Of a stretch of 64,000 nt of DNA, positions 8,475 to 17,634 are shown one piece after another (position 1 is the stretch's first letter; each line of letters opens with the position of its first letter). Both the position numbers and the translations under genes were made by a program. The DNA is taken from the NCBI GenBank assembly GCA_966250015.1, contig CBINFS010000005.1:1-64000 (forward strand). The letters run 5' to 3'. The notes beneath the pieces are model-generated. The model was not told the DNA's origin and made no database searches. It saw only the letters and a list, made by a program, of their open reading frames with translations. This stretch comes from CBINFS01 sp966250015 (GTDB taxonomy: Bacteria > Bacteroidota > Rhodothermia > Rhodothermales > DASSAV01).

Positions 8475-9668
8475 TCAACGCGGCATTTGCACGATCTGCT
8501 TAATTATCCGGAAGAGCGTTTGTTGAGGGGTCCCCTGAGTATCAATCGAAAGGTGAGGGACGTCCTCTGGTGGGCGGAGTGGTTCGTAACGCGCGTCGAG
8601 CGCTTCGAAGTTGTCGGGCCTTGCGTCCGAAATCGGCCTGGAGGTCGCCGCGCGACGTGCGAGCCGCTCTTTAAGTTGGTCTTTTCCTGCAACAAGCTCG
8701 ACGAAAAGGTGCGTAAAACCCCTGCGTTGAATGCTATCGCACAGGGTGTTCCGGCGCTCGGCATTGCTATAGGTAGCATCGATGACGACACCGCTGCCTT
8801 CGGAAAGCAGATCAATTGCCTTTTCCCGAATGGCGCCATACGTCCTCTCCGTCATTGAGGCGGAATAGAGACGTGCGCGTTGAGCGGAATCACCTCGGCC
8901 GAACAGTTCGACGCCGGCCAGCTCTTTGCGGATACGATCGGATGACAAAACCGGCCAGCCAACGTGTTCCGAGAACATTTCGGCAATGGTGCTTTTTCCG
9001 GCACCGACGCGACCCATGATCACCACGGCGGCCGGTTCGTTGCCAAACAGCGCATACCGGGCCGCAAGCTGGAGGGCGTTTGGGCGAACAGGATGCTGGT
9101 CAGATGCCGATCCGCTCTCGTGCGATCCTCCCACGCTTTCTGGCGGGTTTATTCCCTCCCGAAACGCATGAAGGGAGGCGTAATATCCGGCAACCGAAGG
9201 AATGTCAGGGCTTTCGAGGGCTTCCGAGAGGCTCTCAATGAGATGCCGGCTCAGATCATCCCGGCCGGATAGACTCAAGTCGACGGCAAACCGAGCCGCA
9301 ACGTCGGCGATTTCGCGTAGCGAAGAAGATCCAACACCCTCTTTTCGCCATCCTCGGGCATGGGACGGTCCGCTGTGATCATGAAACCGGGAGGCATAGA
9401 CCTGAAGGACATCACTCGCGGTCTCTGACAGAATTGTATTCAGCAAGGGCTCCGCTCCGGTGAAACGCTCCACGGAATGTGACCGCAAGCTATCATTACT
9501 ATCCCGATTCGTGTCACCGGCGGCGGAAGTCACCTTTCGGTGATAGCCAGATAAATGAGCGACGAGGATATCTACATCCCGAACGAATTCCACACCTGTG
9601 TACCGTTTCCCGTGCTTTGGCATCGCGCCGGACATCCTTCCCCGCCTATTTTCTTCACCCTCAGCCAT
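8475..9668 (-). CDS. P-loop kinase with shortened APH-like N-terminal region
   Basis: A 397-aa protein. The C-terminal half (about 205-397) is a nucleoside/shikimate-kinase-like P-loop domain: Walker A GRVGAGKS at 219-226, the segment SSDRIRKEL at 242-250, and VVIDATYSN as second acidic motif, as in AAA_33 kinases. The N-terminal half matches only the last part of the aminoglycoside phosphotransferase-like domain that normally precedes such modules (EIADVAARFAVDLSLSGRDD and the YYASLHAFREG segment). The APH nucleotide-binding lobe and HxD catalytic loop are absent or unrecognisable. A longer frame is not available upstream. The N-terminus looks eroded while the P-loop kinase appears intact. 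Substrate unknown. Confidence 0.75.
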   Translation of the reverse strand: MAEGEENRRGRMSGAMPKHGKRYTGVEFVRDVDILVAHLSGYHRKVTSAAGDTNRDSNDSLRSHSVERFTGAEPLLNTILSETASDVLQVYASRFHDHSGPSHARGWRKEGVGSSSLREIADVAARFAVDLSLSGRDDLSRHLIESLSEALESPDIPSVAGYYASLHAFREGINPPESVGGSHESGSASDQHPVRPNALQLAARYALFGNEPAAVVIMGRVGAGKSTIAEMFSEHVGWPVLSSDRIRKELAGVELFGRGDSAQRARLYSASMTERTYGAIREKAIDLLSEGSGVVIDATYSNAERRNTLCDSIQRRGFTHLFVELVAGKDQLKERLARRAATSRPISDARPDNFEALDARYEPLRPPEDVPHLSIDTQGTPQQTLFRIIKQIVQMPR

Positions 9669-9949
9669 CTGGTCGGACCGTCTGAAAGATTTGGTAGACC
9701 CTTACTGAAAAGGTATTCCCTAGGTATCATTAATGGAGGTACTCGTCGGACCTTTCACAACAATGGCACAAATGAATGAGCTGGGCGGTATTGTGGCCCA
9801 TTTTGTTACAGTGTGGTACCGCCCAAGGCCAGGATTTCAAATGGGTGAAAAAACCTGCTACTTTTGGACTCCATCTAGTGCCGCTCTCCCCATATATTGG
9901 ACAAACGTCAGCACTACCTTCCTCCATCGCATTTGACCCGATTGCCCGA

Positions 9950-11722
9950 ATGGATTCTCTGGTCTCTCCGGACGTTCGTGAGGTTCTCGAAAGCGAACGA
10001 AACCTCTTGATGGTGATTCACTCGCTCCTCGGAAAGCTGGAAGCCGACGAGGAAACCATCGAACAGATCCGCCAGGTCGCCGAGCATCTAGAGGAGCTCT
10101 TTCTCGTCGTGGTGGTCGGCGAATTCAACTCCGGCAAATCAAGCGTCCTGAATGCCCTCTTCGGCGAGAAAATTATGGAAGAGGGTCCCATCCCGACCAC
10201 GGCCAAAATAACCATCGTCCGGTATGGTGAAGAGCCCGTCACGCGCCAGCTTTCCGAGTTCGTTGTCGAAAAACGGCACCCTGCAGAGCTGCTCAAACAC
10301 CTCAACCTCGTCGATACACCGGGCACCAACTCAATCGTTCGGCGGCATCAGGAGATCACCGAGGACTTCATTCCCCGAGCCGACCTGATCCTGTTCATCA
10401 CGTCTTTCGACCGCCCACTTTCGGAATCCGAGCGGCAGTTCCTCTCCTTCATTCGCGAGTCCTGGGGAAAACGACTGATCTTCATCCTGAACAAGGTCGA
10501 CCTCGCCGATTCTACAACCCGGGAGCTGGAGCAGGTGCTCGATTATTTACAAAAGTCGACCCTGGATCTGTTGGGCTTTGAACCCCGGATCTTCCCGGTG
10601 AGCGCCGAACTGGCCTACGCCGCCAAGACATCGGAAAACGAAGCCGAACGAGAACGACTATACGAGCAAAGCCGCTTCGGACCACTCGAGTCATTTTTGA
10701 ACAAATCCCTGACGGGACGCGAACAGCTGGCGCTGAAGCTGTCGGCGCCGCTCGATACGGCGTCGAAGTTGCTCGGCAACGTGGATAAGCTCGCCACAGA
10801 TCGCCACGCTTTACTCGAGGAGGATCGGAATACGCTGGATCGCCTGAACGAGTACTTCGAGCGCAGTGACCGCGAGCTTCGCGAAGGATATTTCCGGTAC
10901 GTAGCCGAAATCGATAACCTGCTTCTCCAGATGGAGCGCCGTGGCGTCCAGTTTCTCGAAGACAACATACGGGTAAGCAAGCTGCGCCTGCTTAGGGACC
11001 GTGACGCGTTCAAGGAGGAGTTCAACCGCCAGGTGATCCGATTCAACGATCGGGAGATTGAAGACAGGCTGACCGCTGCCGTCGACTGGTTGCTGCGACG
11101 TGTCGTCGAGCTCTGGAACTGGACGTTAACCAGGTTCAGAGCGCAACCGCGGGTACGCACACCGCATCAGCTAACAGCCGAAAGTGAGTTCCAGTACAAT
11201 CGCGCCGAGGTTTTTGAAAACATCCGGCGCGAGGCGGAACGCAGGATTGCAGCGTACGACCTGAACGAAGAAGCCCGGCGCATTCTGGAAAACGCGCGAA
11301 GTGCAGCGGCGATGTTCGTCGGCGCGGAAGGTCTTGCAGCCGGAATCGGCGCAATCGCAGCCATCGTGATCGCCACCACGGCGGTAGACGTGACCGGAGG
11401 GTTCATCGCGGCAGGGGCGTTAGCCTTCTTTGGCTTCTTCTTCCTTCCCCGTCAGAAGCGAAAGGCCGTCCAGGAGTTCAGGGAACGAATAGATCACCTG
11501 CGCGCCGACCTCGAGAAAGCCCTCCGTACCCAGTTCGATCGGGAGATCGAGCTGGCGCTCGAGCGTGTCCGTTCACTCGTCGAACCCTTCGTGCAGTTTG
11601 TACACCACGAAGAGGAAGTCCTTAGGAGTGTAGTCGAGGACAAGGATGTGGCAAACGAGGAAATACGGCGGATACGCAGCAGCGTCGAGAAAAAATTCGG
11701 TGCACCGACCGTAACGAACTGA
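9950..11722 (+). CDS. Dynamin-like GTPase
   Basis: A 590-aa bacterial dynamin-like protein. The G domain shows G1 GEFNSGKSS (57-65), a switch Thr pair at 83/84, G3 DTPG (122-125) and G4 NKVD (181-184). Long helical stalk regions follow. A pair of hydrophobic helices at about 460-500, ending in a basic LPRQKRK, should insert into the membrane, and a final coiled-coil-like helix closes the protein. Such proteins tubulate, fuse or protect bacterial membranes. The open frame extends upstream to 9776, but those 58 codons look non-coding, so I start at the ATG before MDSLVSPDVREVL. It stands alone on the plus strand. Confidence 0.88.
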   Translation: MDSLVSPDVREVLESERNLLMVIHSLLGKLEADEETIEQIRQVAEHLEELFLVVVVGEFNSGKSSVLNALFGEKIMEEGPIPTTAKITIVRYGEEPVTRQLSEFVVEKRHPAELLKHLNLVDTPGTNSIVRRHQEITEDFIPRADLILFITSFDRPLSESERQFLSFIRESWGKRLIFILNKVDLADSTTRELEQVLDYLQKSTLDLLGFEPRIFPVSAELAYAAKTSENEAERERLYEQSRFGPLESFLNKSLTGREQLALKLSAPLDTASKLLGNVDKLATDRHALLEEDRNTLDRLNEYFERSDRELREGYFRYVAEIDNLLLQMERRGVQFLEDNIRVSKLRLLRDRDAFKEEFNRQVIRFNDREIEDRLTAAVDWLLRRVVELWNWTLTRFRAQPRVRTPHQLTAESEFQYNRAEVFENIRREAERRIAAYDLNEEARRILENARSAAAMFVGAEGLAAGIGAIAAIVIATTAVDVTGGFIAAGALAFFGFFFLPRQKRKAVQEFRERIDHLRADLEKALRTQFDREIELALERVRSLVEPFVQFVHHEEEVLRSVVEDKDVANEEIRRIRSSVEKKFGAPTVTN

Positions 11723-11885
11723 TCTGGATGTTTTCGGAGCCGTGAATATCAGTTTCTATCGAAAAACGGATCTCTCTTTAACCATTTCCAGGGAGAATCC
11801 TATATTGCCGGTCTCATTGGCAGTATTCTTACCATCGTGTTACGCCCCTACAAGCTGAAATTGTCACCTTCCCGGACGGTTACAC

Positions 11886-13001
11886 GTGAGTCAATCCGCT
11901 ATTGAAAACCCACGTTCTAAAGGAAACGCATGGCGCATTCCAGTGGTCGTCGGAATTCTCTATGTGTTTATCCTGAGCATTAACCTCCTCGGACACTCCT
12001 TCAGTCTCTTCGGGTCAGATTTCGCAAACAAGATCCTCGTAACCACCTCGAATCCATTTCTCGGTTTATTTCTGGGGATTCTGGCTACGAGCCTCATTCA
12101 GAGCTCATCGACGACAACGGCTATCGTCGTCGGTCTCGTCGCAGCAGGAAGCCTTTCACTTTCGAACGCAATCCCCATCATTATGGGCGCCAACATCGGC
12201 ACCACGGTTACCAACTTGTTGGTGTCGTTCGCACACGCCACGCGCCGAGCTGAGTTTCGAAGAGCGTTTTCAGCAGCAGTCGTACACGACATTTTTAACG
12301 TGTCGACGGTTGCCATCCTGTTTCCACTGGAGCTCTATTTTCACCCCATTGAGCAATCGGCTATCTTTCTTCAGAGGGGTTTTGCGGGAATCGGAGGAAT
12401 GAACCTCTTTAATCCCCTCAAATACATCATCGATCCGGTCATTTCGATCATCGAACGGATTCTGTTACTGCTTCCCTACTCGGCGGCCATCATGGCCGTC
12501 CTTTCCCTCGTGTTACTGTTTGCCTCTCTGGCGATGCTCGTTCAAAACCTGCGTAAGCTGATCGTCGGCAGAGTTGAAGTAATCATCGATCGCTACCTGT
12601 TCGGTAAGGATTTGACGTCGATGCTGCTGGGAGCCGGCCTGACCGCCGTCGTGCAGAGCAGCTCGGTAACCACGTCGATGATCGTACCGCTGGCAGGCGC
12701 CGGCATCCTTACCACACGTCAGGTTTACCCGTTTACATTGGGCGCCAATGTTGGAACGACGGTTACTGCGGCGATCGCCGCATTGGCAACGAGCGATCCG
12801 ATAGCCGTAACCGCCGCATTTTCACACCTCATGTTCAACATCTTTGGTATCTGCATCTTTTACCCGCTTAAAGCTTTTCCGATTTCCCTCGCGGAACACA
12901 TCGGCGAATTTGCGGGTCAGTCTCAGTCACGGGTATTCATGGTAATCGGTGGCTTCGTTGCACTTTTTATGATCCCTCTGCTCGTTTTCATCTTCTGGTA
13001 A
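11886..13001 (+). CDS. Na+/phosphate cotransporter family protein
   Basis: A 371-aa multi-pass inner-membrane protein of the Na/Pi cotransporter (PNaS) family. The two inverted-repeat signature segments are clear: QSSSTTTAI with GANIGTTVT in the first half, and QSSSVTTSMIV with GANVGTTVTA in the second. These QSSS repeats form the substrate and sodium sites in the family. The start is a GTG at 11886, since no ATG precedes the first membrane helix. A PhoU-like gene follows 41 bp downstream, as is common for these transporters, and supports a role in phosphate uptake or efflux. Confidence 0.9.
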   Translation: MSQSAIENPRSKGNAWRIPVVVGILYVFILSINLLGHSFSLFGSDFANKILVTTSNPFLGLFLGILATSLIQSSSTTTAIVVGLVAAGSLSLSNAIPIIMGANIGTTVTNLLVSFAHATRRAEFRRAFSAAVVHDIFNVSTVAILFPLELYFHPIEQSAIFLQRGFAGIGGMNLFNPLKYIIDPVISIIERILLLLPYSAAIMAVLSLVLLFASLAMLVQNLRKLIVGRVEVIIDRYLFGKDLTSMLLGAGLTAVVQSSSVTTSMIVPLAGAGILTTRQVYPFTLGANVGTTVTAAIAALATSDPIAVTAAFSHLMFNIFGICIFYPLKAFPISLAEHIGEFAGQSQSRVFMVIGGFVALFMIPLLVFIFW

Positions 13002-13042
13002 ATAATCCGTCCATATCTGGACCTCTATATAGAAGGACGACT

Positions 13043-13708
13043 ATGAATCTGTTTAGGTTGACTCACAGGGCGCCCCTGATCCAGGAAGCACAAAAAGACA
13101 CGGAAAAAATGCTCGAGCTGGGTCAGGACATGTTCAGGCATCTGACCCAAGCCTGGACGGGAGAAACGGATCCGGATCAGCTCGAGGAGCTCAAGAAGCA
13201 GGACAAATTGATCAATTCCCTGCATCGAGGAGTACGTAAAAAGGTTTACGAACACCTGTCTTTGACCGGAAATGAAAGCCTCTTCGCTGCTCTGGTCTTG
13301 CTGTCTATCGTCGACGACTCGGAGAGGATCGGCGACTATGGGAAAAACATCGCCGAGCTGATCAGCTTCAACCCGGGACGCCTGGACTTCGGTAAATATC
13401 AAGAGACCTTCGAAAGAGTCTGGAATCAGTCGACCGAAATGTTCGAAAACACGATTAAGGCCATCCGGGACGACGACGAAAAAAGTGCGCTCAAGGTAAT
13501 GGAGGCATACGTACCAATTTCGAATACAGTCGACGACCTGATCGAACGAATGTTCAAGGAAGAAAGCGGCGATACGATCAAGCGAGAGTACGTTGCCCTC
13601 ATGCTGCTGATGCGGTACTTCAAGCGAGTCGACGCGCACCTTAAAAATATCGCGTCGACGGTGGTCAACCCGTTCCACCGAATCGGCTACAAGGCAAAAA
13701 GCAAGTAG
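13043..13708 (+). CDS. PhoU-like phosphate regulatory protein
   Basis: A 221-aa all-helical cytoplasmic protein made of the PhoU three-helix repeats, including the signature VLLSIVDDSERIGDYGKNIAE (residues about 85-105) and the second-repeat counterpart with MLLMRYFKRVDAHLKNIAS near 190-210. PhoU proteins bind metal and tune phosphate transporters. The upstream neighbour is the Na/phosphate symporter, so this one probably controls that protein rather than a Pst system. The ATG at 13043 is preceded by an AGAAGGACGA ribosome binding site. Transcription ends at the hairpin around 13746. Confidence 0.88.
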   Translation: MNLFRLTHRAPLIQEAQKDTEKMLELGQDMFRHLTQAWTGETDPDQLEELKKQDKLINSLHRGVRKKVYEHLSLTGNESLFAALVLLSIVDDSERIGDYGKNIAELISFNPGRLDFGKYQETFERVWNQSTEMFENTIKAIRDDDEKSALKVMEAYVPISNTVDDLIERMFKEESGDTIKREYVALMLLMRYFKRVDAHLKNIASTVVNPFHRIGYKAKSK

Positions 13709-13745
13709 TATTTCTTGCAAAAGATTCCGATTTTCGAGACGGTTA

Positions 13746-13787
13746 AAACGAAGAAGGCGGTCGGTTGAACGATCGCCTTCTTCGTTT
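13746..13787. terminator. Bidirectional intrinsic terminator
   Basis: Eighteen-bp arms (13746-13763 and 13770-13787) pair almost perfectly, with one G-T wobble, around a 6-nt loop. The outer ends are AAA and TTT, giving short U tracts both ways. It sits between the converging PhoU-like gene (plus) and HAD gene (minus) and would end both transcripts. Confidence 0.85.
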
Positions 13788-13805
13788 CTATAACCTCGTT
13801 GTGTT

Positions 13806-14696
13806 TCAGCTATGTTGCCAGGGGGGCGTATCGGGGAGGGCTTCCGCCAGCTCCCGCATCAGCTCTTCCTGGTACGAACCGGCGAATCTGCCCTCGAAGA
13901 AGCGGTCGAGTCCCTCTTCGTAGAACCTCTTCCACGACTCTTCTTCCTTACCAGGCAGAATCGGGAAAAACAGTGCATTTACGCCCTGTGCCGCCTTGTA
14001 GTCCCCGTAGGCATCCCCGATCATGAGGATCTTTTCGCTGGGATATTTCGAACCCGCGGCGTATTTGAGGTGCTCGGTCTTGGTGCCTCGTTCCTGTCCG
14101 GCGATGACACGGACGTAGCCGTCTATCCCGTGTTCCTCCCACTCACGTGTGAGCGCCTCGAGTGGCGTCTGGGACACCACCATCATGTCCGCCCGTTTCC
14201 TGGCTTTGTCGAGCGACTCGACGACATACGGGAAAGGCGGTACGCCGTAGACCATGTCCGCAACCGTAGCATTGATGGCCTCGCTCCACTTGAGAACCCT
14301 TGCCAGCTCCTCGTCACCGGTCTCTTCCACCTTACGTTTCAGCGCCGGGTTGCCCAGTTTCGTTTCTTCCTTGATCCATTGCCGAAGCTTGGGCACCTCG
14401 GCGATGTGAACGTGGCGGGCCTGCACCTCCTTCCGCTCCCGCAACAGATCGAGCACCGACACGAGCGCCGGGAAACGGTTCACGCCCCGCTGTTTCGAAT
14501 AAAGGTTGACGAAGTCCCAGGCTTCGCGCGCGTATTTACTGACGGCCTGCAAATCCCAGTATTTGATTGTATTCGGGCAGAAGCACTCCTTGTGCTTGAT
14601 CTCCATCGTATCAAAGACACAGCCGTCCGAGTCTATCCCGATAAAAAACTCCTTCTCCGGTTTTAAGTCTTTGAGGACCTGTGCTGGATCAGTCAT
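13806..14696 (-). CDS. HAD-superfamily hydrolase
   Basis: A 296-aa haloacid dehalogenase-type phosphatase. Motif I is IGIDSDGCVFDT (about 19-30), with D22 as likely nucleophile and D24 as acid/base. Motif II appears as MVVSQTP (about 173-179), and the C-terminal acidic motif as ILMIGDAYGDYKAA (about 223-236). A large helical cap of about 130 residues lies between motifs I and II. The substrate is unknown. It is the last gene of a tightly spaced minus-strand run after the LarA-like, 6-phosphogluconate dehydrogenase and PPi-phosphofructokinase genes (51 bp gap), so a sugar phosphate is the likeliest substrate by context. Confidence 0.8.
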   Translation of the reverse strand: MTDPAQVLKDLKPEKEFFIGIDSDGCVFDTMEIKHKECFCPNTIKYWDLQAVSKYAREAWDFVNLYSKQRGVNRFPALVSVLDLLRERKEVQARHVHIAEVPKLRQWIKEETKLGNPALKRKVEETGDEELARVLKWSEAINATVADMVYGVPPFPYVVESLDKARKRADMMVVSQTPLEALTREWEEHGIDGYVRVIAGQERGTKTEHLKYAAGSKYPSEKILMIGDAYGDYKAAQGVNALFFPILPGKEEESWKRFYEEGLDRFFEGRFAGSYQEELMRELAEALPDTPPWQHS

Positions 14697-14747
14697 GTGT
14701 TCGTTCTGTTTTGAGGTAATTAAGGTTGTGCTATTCCAATCCGGAGA

Positions 14748-16040
14748 TCACTTCCGGTAGGCCTGCGGCTGGTAAGGTGCGCACTTCTTCTCGGCGAAGA
14801 CTTTTTCGATGCGTGCAAATCGCATGATCCCGTTCACCAGCGGTACGCTCACCCAGTCGTCGCCGATGAGCGGCCGGACGTAATCCAGGAACTCGTCCGT
14901 GACGTCGATCCGGTTCTCCGCAATCCACTTCTGAGGGAATTTCCGCTCGGAGTTCGCCACTTCCCGGAGCGGCACCTTGTCGTACCGGACGGAGTAGATC
15001 GGGCCCGGGTCGCGCAGGATCGTTGACATGTATCCGTTTTCTCCTTCCAGTGCAATGAGCGCCGCTTTCTGGCCCAGCTTGTAAGCCTCCTCGAGATCGA
15101 CCGTCGAAGCATAGACGATGTTGCCCCGCTGATCCGTCCCGGGAACGTTCCCCCGTGCGGCGCCTGTCGCGGCTAGGCCTACCTGGTTAAGATAGTTCAC
15201 CACGGCTCGCTCCACCGTCATCTTGCTGCTTCCAAAAGCGGTGTGGCCGAAGGCGTCCTTGACGGCGCCCACGTCCCCCACGTCGAACCCCTCGCTGACC
15301 ACGACGATGCACCGCCCGCTCCTCCGCAGCTCATCGTTGACGTTGTCGGCCATCTCCTCGAGGGTGACGTTCGATTCGGCCAGGTAGATCTGAAGCGGCA
15401 TCTCACGATATGGGTCAGCGAGCCGGGCAGCCGCCGGGATGAACCCGATCTTGCGCCCCATCGCCTGCAGGACGAGCACCGGGTCGGCAGGCGAAGAGCC
15501 GGCATTCTCCTCGTTCGCAATCTGCACGACGTGCGACCAGTAACGCGCCACGCTCCCGTAGCCCGGAGTATGGTCGATCAGCTTGAATTCGGAGTCGCCG
15601 ACGTCATTATCGATCGTTTTCGGACCTCCGACGGCGATCAGATCGAGCCCCCTTTCGCACGCCAGCTCACTCACTTTGTGAGCCGTGTCCATCGAATCGT
15701 TCCCGCCGATGTAGAAGAAGTACCCGATGTTGTGGGCTTTGAACACCTCGATTATCCGCTCGAAGTCTTCATCCTGACCCTTTTTCAGCTTGTAACGGCA
15801 CGTTCCAATCGAACCGGCTGTTGGCGTGGTCCGCAGGAGTGCGATCTCTTCGGCATCCTGAGCGCTCAGATCGATGAGCTCCTCTTTCAGGACTCCTTCG
15901 ATCCCATGGTAACCGGCGTAAATCCGGCCGAAGACGTTCGGATACTGGTTGCAAACGTCAAAGATACCCCGAACGGTATTGTTGATGACCGGTGTGGGTC
16001 CACCGGACTGCGCAATGACGACGTTATTGTTTTTAGCCAT
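14748..16040 (-). CDS. pfp: Diphosphate-dependent 6-phosphofructokinase
   Basis: A 430-aa phosphofructokinase-family enzyme predicted to interconvert fructose 6-phosphate and fructose 1,6-bisphosphate using pyrophosphate. The phosphate-donor loop reads GGNDS (112-116), with Asp where ATP-dependent enzymes have Gly. The catalytic loop reads PKTIDND (140-146), with the Lys typical of PPi-dependent members. The fructose-phosphate side is represented by the GYGSVA and MGRKIGF segments. PPi use makes the step reversible. Gene order with 6-phosphogluconate dehydrogenase (60 bp upstream) and a HAD phosphatase (51 bp downstream) suggests one carbon-metabolism operon. Start ATG at 16040. Confidence 0.88.
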   Translation of the reverse strand: MAKNNNVVIAQSGGPTPVINNTVRGIFDVCNQYPNVFGRIYAGYHGIEGVLKEELIDLSAQDAEEIALLRTTPTAGSIGTCRYKLKKGQDEDFERIIEVFKAHNIGYFFYIGGNDSMDTAHKVSELACERGLDLIAVGGPKTIDNDVGDSEFKLIDHTPGYGSVARYWSHVVQIANEENAGSSPADPVLVLQAMGRKIGFIPAAARLADPYREMPLQIYLAESNVTLEEMADNVNDELRRSGRCIVVVSEGFDVGDVGAVKDAFGHTAFGSSKMTVERAVVNYLNQVGLAATGAARGNVPGTDQRGNIVYASTVDLEEAYKLGQKAALIALEGENGYMSTILRDPGPIYSVRYDKVPLREVANSERKFPQKWIAENRIDVTDEFLDYVRPLIGDDWVSVPLVNGIMRFARIEKVFAEKKCAPYQPQAYRK

Positions 16041-16100
16041 AATCTGCAGGCGCTGTAGTGATGAATAAGCTCTTGAAACGGCCGGGTAGGATGTTACGCG

Positions 16101-17555
16101 TCAGGCATTATAGGAGCGTGACGTCACGTCACCGCCGCGTCCCGTCCAATTCGTGTGGAAGAACTGCCCTCTGGGCTGGTCGACTCGCTCATACGTGTGC
16201 GCTCCAAAGTAATCACGCTGTGCCTGGAGCAGGTTGGCCGGTAAAGTCTCGCTCCGGTACCCGTCGTAGAACGCGAGCGCCGACGAAAAAGCAGGCACCG
16301 GTATCCCGATCTGGACGGCCGTCGCCACGATGTGCCGCCAGGCAGCCTGTGCATTCTCAATGGCCTCCTTGAAGAAGTCGTCGAGCAACAGGCTTTCGAG
16401 CTCCGGATTTTTGTTGAACGCATCTCGAATGTTGCCGAGGAACCGGCTTCGGATGATACATCCACCCCGCCACATCAGGGCGATTCCGCCGTAATTCAGG
16501 TTCCAACCGTATTCCTTTGCAGCCTCACGCAGCAGCATGAAGCCCTGCGCGTAGCTAACGATCTTGGAGGCGTACAACGCCTGCTCGATCTGCTTGATCA
16601 GCGCCTTCTTGTCCTCCGAAACGGTGTTTTTGGGTCCCTTCAGCACAGCGCTGGCGCGAACCCGTTCGTCCTTGAGGGCAGAGAGCGAGCGGGCGAAGAC
16701 GGCTTCTCCAATCAGGGTCACCGGTATGCCGAGGTCGAGGCTGGAGATGACGGTCCACTTGCCCGTACCCTTCTGACCGGCCTTGTCGAGAATGGACTCC
16801 ACGAGTGGTTTCCCGTCTTCACGATACCCCATGATGTCTCGCGTGATCTCGATGAGGTAGCTATCGAGCACACCTTCATTCCATTCGGCGAAGACGTCAT
16901 GCAGTTCGTCGTAATCGAGTCCAAGCCCACGGTGCATCAGGTCGTACGCTTCGCAGATCAGCTGCATGTCGCCGTACTCGATGCCGTTGTGGACCATTTT
17001 GACGAAGTGGCCGGCGCCGCCTTCGCCTACCCAGTCGCAGCAGGGTTCGCCGCCTTCCACTTTTGCCGCAATGGCCTGGAAGATCGGCTTGACGTGCGGC
17101 CATGCTTCAGGCGACCCCCCGGGCATGATCGACGGTCCAAACCGGGCGCCCTCTTCCCCACCGGAAACACCCGTCCCGATGTAATACATCCCTTGCGACG
17201 TGACCAGCTTGTGCCGGCGTTCGGTATCGGGGAAGTGGCTGTTTCCCCCGTCGATGATGATGTCGCCTTTATCGAGGAGCGGCAGAAGCTGCTCGATGAC
17301 GGCATCCACCGCCGCGCCGGCTTTCACGAGCATCATCACCCGGCGCGGCTTTTTGAGCTGCGCGACGAGCTCCTCGAGCGTCCTGGCGCCTATGACACGC
17401 GCATCTTTCGCCGGTCCAGCCACGAACTCCTCCATGACGGAGGTCGTCCGGTTATATACGGCCACGGTAAATCCGTGGTCACTCATGTTGAGCACGAGGT
17501 TTTGCCCCATGACGGCGAGGCCTATAAGGGCAATGTCGGCCTTTGGTTCAGACAT
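16101..17555 (-). CDS. gnd: 6-phosphogluconate dehydrogenase, decarboxylating
   Basis: This enzyme oxidatively decarboxylates 6-phosphogluconate to ribulose 5-phosphate with NADP+, in the pentose phosphate pathway. The N-terminal Rossmann motif is GLAVMGQNL. The substrate-binding signature and catalytic Lys lie in GHFVKMVHNGIEYGDMQ (about 180-196). Full length, about 484 aa, is usual for the long form. I start at the ATG at 17555 (MSEPKADIALIG); an upstream TTG adds two residues only. It lies between the LarA-like gene and the PPi-phosphofructokinase gene. Confidence 0.95.
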   Translation of the reverse strand: MSEPKADIALIGLAVMGQNLVLNMSDHGFTVAVYNRTTSVMEEFVAGPAKDARVIGARTLEELVAQLKKPRRVMMLVKAGAAVDAVIEQLLPLLDKGDIIIDGGNSHFPDTERRHKLVTSQGMYYIGTGVSGGEEGARFGPSIMPGGSPEAWPHVKPIFQAIAAKVEGGEPCCDWVGEGGAGHFVKMVHNGIEYGDMQLICEAYDLMHRGLGLDYDELHDVFAEWNEGVLDSYLIEITRDIMGYREDGKPLVESILDKAGQKGTGKWTVISSLDLGIPVTLIGEAVFARSLSALKDERVRASAVLKGPKNTVSEDKKALIKQIEQALYASKIVSYAQGFMLLREAAKEYGWNLNYGGIALMWRGGCIIRSRFLGNIRDAFNKNPELESLLLDDFFKEAIENAQAAWRHIVATAVQIGIPVPAFSSALAFYDGYRSETLPANLLQAQRDYFGAHTYERVDQPRGQFFHTNWTGRGGDVTSRSYNA

Positions 17556-17634
17556 GTTCAATCTATTTTAATGATTATGGTCAGTGCGGAGCGGATCGAG
17601 CATCGATCACACCCACCTCAGATTATGGATACCC

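Noticed and set aside
9776..9949. 58-codon N-terminal extension of the dynamin gene
   Set aside because: Low-quality sequence lacking family similarity; the ATG at 9950 directly precedes the conserved helix.
13812..14666. Plus-strand 284-aa open frame antisense to the HAD gene
   Set aside because: No family features; the minus strand has clear HAD motifs.
15243..16058. Plus-strand 271-aa open frame antisense to the PPi-phosphofructokinase gene
   Set aside because: Rich in His, Arg and Asp with no domain pattern; the opposite strand encodes a clear enzyme.
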